NCBI GenBank assembly: GCA_030063045.1
Contig: JAQSEB010000169.1
Coordinates: 186,001 to 250,000 of the forward strand
DNA from: Pratylenchus scribneri
Lineage: Eukaryota > Nematoda > Chromadorea > Rhabditida > Pratylenchidae
Direction: 5' to 3'
Length of the DNA: 64,000 nt
Each line of letters starts with the position of its first letter. The first letter of the stretch is position 1. Of the stretch, positions 60,251 through 64,000 are shown piece by piece. Below the pieces are notes generated by a model, which was given only the letters and a program-made list of their open reading frames with translations, did not search any database and had not been told where the DNA came from. The translations under genes and the position numbers were made by a program.

Positions 60251-61011
60251 AGAAGAAGAATAAAAGAAGAAATAGGCCATAAATAAAGATTGATGGCCAT
60301 AATTCCAAAAATGTTAATCAAATTCAAAATGTGTTAATGTTCTATCCCTTTTCTGTCCTTCTTTTCTTTTCGGTTATTTTTGGTTTCACTTTCCTCTTTC
60401 CAATGCTGAATAAAAAATGATCAAAAATTAAAAAGTTTTACAAACAATTTGACGGATAATTTATATAATTCATATTTTTTATAATATTCATTCAAAATTT
60501 CAGCATTATATATCACGATAGAATTTTTCAAAGGTTTATTTATTTCTATAATCAAAAAAAAAAATTAAAACTAAAATAGATAATTTTAAAAATTAATTTT
60601 TGATTAAAAAGCTTCGTCATAAAAAATTTAAATGAAATTTTGGTCGGCGACTTTTCCATTTTATTAAAATAAAAGTTTTAAAAAGGAAAAAATTTAAATT
60701 GAAACCTACAGCATCCATTTCTTTCCATTAGAAGATAAAATAAAATATTAAATTGGCAAACAAATTGAATCCATTAAAAATAGAAGAGGAGGACTAAAAG
60801 TTTCATATAGCATAAATTATCGCCATTAAATTGAAAAGTTTTTATAAAATATTAAAAATTTGAAAAGGCAATGAACATTCTCAACACTTTGTTAAATCTA
60901 AGCCTTACGAAATAATTTTTTTTATTAAAAGATAACAAAAATTTCATCTTTATTAAAATTAATCTTTTTAAAGAAATTTCAAATTCTAAAAAATATTCCT
61001 AAGTAATATTA
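60251..61011. other. Interval between tandem LU genes
   Basis: 3' UTR (conserved with that of the preceding LU gene) followed by AT-rich upstream DNA. No ORF. Confidence 0.4.
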
Positions 61012-63585
61012 ATGTGTATTTTCGGCAATTCTGCCTTCTTTTTCGCCTGCCTTTTGGCTATATCTTTGTTTGCCATTGCTGATGGTAATTTTGCATTTTT
61101 GTTATTATTTTTTATTTTAATTTCTCCATAAATGTTAGGCATCAAATGCTATGATGGAGCTGGAAAAATCGGAAGTGGTGTATTCACAGTGAACGAATGT
61201 GACCCCCAGATTTTTGATACATGCATTGAAGTTTTATGTATTTTTTTGGAAATTGGCTAATTCCGGAAATCTTGATATACTGGACCAGCTAATTTTGATA
61301 ATCTCGCATTCTTCTAGACTTTGTTCAGATTCGAAAATGGACTCATTCGAATCAGAATAGTCAATTTAATGTATGAAATTTCCATTTCAAACCGATTTGA
61401 GCTTGTTTTGAAAACTGAACCGTTGTTTAAACCTAAACCAGTTTTGATTTATAATAAACTTTGCCTGACCTTCATTGAGTTCGGTATTTGAAATTTCATT
61501 AACTAAATCGACTATGCCTAGTCGATTGAGCTTATTTTCAAGTTTTTTGGTTTCTCAGAAGCCGAGATTTTCTAAATTAATTAACTCAGTAACTACCTAA
61601 ATCCGGAATTAGTATTAACATACTTACATAGAATATAAAATAAAATTTAGGTGATGGCTTACTTGATGGAAATGTTATCAAGGGTTGTGCTGGATTAGAT
61701 GGATTCCATTTTTGCGATAACTATCCTGGTGACTGCTATCTAAACAACATTACAAGTAAATCAAAAGGTTGCAGCACATGTACGAGTGATTTTTGCAATG
61801 CGGGTAAATATATCAAAATGAATTAAATATTATTTTCTTTAAAATTTTATAATATTCCTTTAAGTTTGAAATACTTGAATGAGAACAAATCTTCACATTT
61901 TTTTTGTTTTAATAATAGCCCACAGCTCAACGAAGGAACCAAAAGGAAAATGATAAAAAATTTACAATTTATAAATTCTCTGACTTAAAAAATGTAAATG
62001 ATTTTAAGTGTTAGAGAGTCCAATTTTTGTAGGAAAAATGTTGCTTTTATGGATAAATATTTTTCGGATATAGAAAATTCTGTGTTAGCGCGTTTCAATC
62101 ACCAGAGATCGAAACCCTGCTTTTTGCCAGTTTAACAAGACATTTTTATGAAACTGATTTGAATGTTTTACTAATATGCAGCATCAGAAAACATTGTTAA
62201 TTTTAAGAGCTTCGAAAATTAATGAAAACGGTTTGGACAAAATAAATATAATGACTTTTTTCCATCAAATAAAAAAATTTCATATATTTATTTTGATTAA
62301 TATAACTGGCCACATTCTAAGATCAAATTATCACCACAACGCCGAACACAACACTTGTGCCAAGCACAACGAATATACCCAACAGCACAACGACTGCGTC
62401 CAATAATGGTAATTTTACAATTATAGTTCATTTAAATGTTATTTTTAATTTCCCTATTCCCTCCAACTAGGCATCAAATGCTACGATGGTTTTGGCAAAA
62501 TTGGAAGTGGTGTTGGATTCAAAGGAGTACAATGCCCGGACCAAGATGATTCATGCCTTGACATTGAATGTATTTTTTAAATTTAATTATAAAGAAGTAG
62601 ATCTTTTAAAACTAATATTTTGAAAATTAGTAGCCAATTCCGGGATAAGCTAATTTATTAATATTAGTTTTACAAAAACATAAAATATAATAAATTTAGG
62701 TGATGGCGAACTGGCCGGAAATGCCATGAAGTTTTGTGCTAATTTGGGCATATTAAATTCAACCCATTGTGATATTTCCCATGGCTGCAATCATAATGAC
62801 ATTAAAAGTCCGGCAAAAAGTTGCAGCGTGTGCACGAGCGATTTTTGCAATGCGGGTATTCGATTTTAAATTATCAAAATTAATTTCAATTATTCTTATA
62901 TTTTTTAAAAAATTATTTTTTTTTCAGAGATATCTTAAAATGAATTTCTTTTTTATTTAATTATATTTATATTAGTAATATTAATGTCAACATAGGATAC
63001 AATCGTAGGTGAATAAATTTAAATAATATATATTTCAAAAAGGAATATTTTCCATATTTTTATGGGTAATTAATTATGTGAGATTTGCTACTTTGTGTTT
63101 AATACTTTTTCTTATAATTCATAGAGCCAATTTGGGAAAGCTATACAAAAGTTATAATGCTCTAATAAATTTACTAAAGAACTTTACATTTTTAAATTAG
63201 TTTTTTAGAATTTAAATACATTGCAAAATTTAACAAATACGAATTTTTGAAAGAAAATTGACATATATATTACGAGAATACACTCTTAAAAAATTCAAAT
63301 ATTACAATAAGTTGGATAGTTCTATTGGCCATATTTCTTAGACCAAATTCCCACCACAACGCCGTACACAACACCTGAGCCGACCATAACAACAACACCG
63401 AGTACAACGGTAGTGTCCAGTAATGGTAATTTTACAATTTTTAATTCGCTTAAATTATTTTTAATTTCCCTCCAAAATGTTAGGCATCAAATGCTACGAT
63501 GGCTTTGGCAAAATTGGAAGTGGTGTTGGATTTAAAGGAGTAGAATGTGCTCCTTCGATTTTTGATTCATGCATTGATGTTATAT
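61012..63585 (+). CDS. Multi-domain LU protein gene, continues beyond the window
   Basis: Exons in order: signal 61012-61084 (MCIFGNSAFFFACLLAISLF), LU1a 61139-61237, LU1b 61651-61803, Thr/Pro linker 62322-62408, LU2a 62471-62569, LU2b 62700-62855, linker 63342-63425, LU3a 63484-63585. Every junction is phase 1, so modules can be added or skipped without frame change. The a exons share GIKCYDG.GKIGSGV. The b exons share CDG...GN, then a C-terminal SKGCSTCTSDFCNA or AKSCSVCTSDFCNA, giving ten Cys per LU domain. Linkers read IITTTPNTTLVPSTTNIPN and IPTTTPYTTPEPTITTTPS. LU3b and the anchor are expected just past 64000. A possible alternative last exon at 61919-61953 (AHSSTKEPKGK, stop) would make a secreted single-LU form of 119 aa. 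Confidence 0.7.
61255..61600. repeat. Family B palindromic element, copy 2
   Basis: Between exons LU1a and LU1b. It shares 'cattcgaat', 'atgaaatttccatttcaaac' on the left and 'tttgaaatttcattaactaa' plus 'gcctagtcgattgag' on the right with the copy at 53.3-53.7 kb. Confidence 0.65.
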
Positions 63586-63649
63586 GTATTTTTAAAATTT
63601 AATTATAAAAAAGAATATATTTTATGGCGATGCCGGAAATTGGCGTCTA

Positions 63650-63975
63650 TTTCCGGAATTAAAATTAGATAATGGGCTAGCTATTGTGGAAATCTCCGTT
63701 TTTTGACTTTGCTCAAACTCGAGAATGGATTAATTTGATTTGGCATGGTCGATTTAGTTTATCAAATTTCAATTTCAAACCGGTACGAGCTTGTTTGTAA
63801 AGCTGAACCGTTCTTTTAAACATAAACCGGTTTTCATTTTCCAACTTTTGCCTAGAACATTATTTCGGGGGTTTGAAATTGAAATTTCATAGATTAAATC
63901 GACCATGTGAAATCGAATGAATCCATTTTAGAATGTGAACGAGCTTCAGAAACCGATATTTTCACTATTAGCTGG
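63650..63975. repeat. Family B palindromic element, copy 3
   Basis: Follows LU3a at the same relative position as copy 2 follows LU1a. It has 'aaatttcaatttcaaaccgg', 'ggtttgaaattgaaatttca' and GGCATGGTCGATTTA mirrored by TAAATCGACCATG. The window ends shortly after. Confidence 0.65.
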
Positions 63976-64000
63976 CCCTCTAGTTAATTATTAATTAATT

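Noticed and set aside
62085..62140. Possible tRNA T-arm ('gagatcgaaaccctgc')
   Set aside because: No matching acceptor stem, D-arm or anticodon arm could be folded around it.

Overview
This window is AT-rich eukaryotic nuclear DNA, most plausibly from a nematode. The evidence is short GT-AG introns, many ending in TTTTAG or TTTCAG, dense small foldback transposons, and clusters of small secreted Ly6/uPAR-like (LU) genes. The AT content and a decayed bacterial CapA-like gene would fit a plant-parasitic (root-knot-like) nematode, but the species assignment is inference. Gene models are hand-built exon chains, accepted where splice sites and reading phase agree. None was checked against transcripts or databases.

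Layout. 1-2.9 kb: a three-exon retropepsin-like gene with Asn in place of the catalytic Asp, its introns full of palindromic elements. 3-12.8 kb: gene-poor, with a 25-bp-class minisatellite (5.14-5.79 kb) and a 1.12-kb PIF/Harbinger-like non-autonomous element (10.70-11.82 kb). 12.8-21.0 kb: a twelve-exon gene for a roughly 835-residue mucin-like type I membrane protein. 22.3-25.2 kb: a seven-exon gene for an unrecognised protein of 303 aa. 25.4-26.6 kb: a second minisatellite. 26.7-28.8 kb (minus): a five-exon unrecognised gene with a frameshifted duplicate of its last exon. 29.9-31.3 kb: a CapA/PgsA-family pseudogene (bacterial type but intron-bearing), followed about 150 bp later by an antisense fragment of bacterial-type 23S rRNA. 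32.1-32.8 kb (minus): a five-exon gene with a PARP/ART-like sequence pattern.

33.9-46.3 kb is a 12.4-kb satellite of 147-150-bp monomers. Each monomer carries a short palindrome (TGATGTAA/TTACATCA type). The array reverses orientation near 43.46 kb and contains three identical copies of a 369-bp hAT-like MITE, carried along by segmental duplication.

46.8-64 kb is a cluster of LU-type genes: a broken one (minus, 46.8-47.4), one with a secreted phospholipase A2 gene apparently nested antisense in its first intron (49.5-52.4), one minus-strand divergent gene (52.9-54.2), and three plus-strand genes (55.1-57.3, 58.3-60.3, and a multi-domain gene from 61.0 running off the window). They share a signal-peptide exon, phase-1 introns, LU half-domain exons, Thr-rich linker exons and a hydrophobic GPI-type tail exon. 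This supports birth, fusion and decay by tandem exon duplication.
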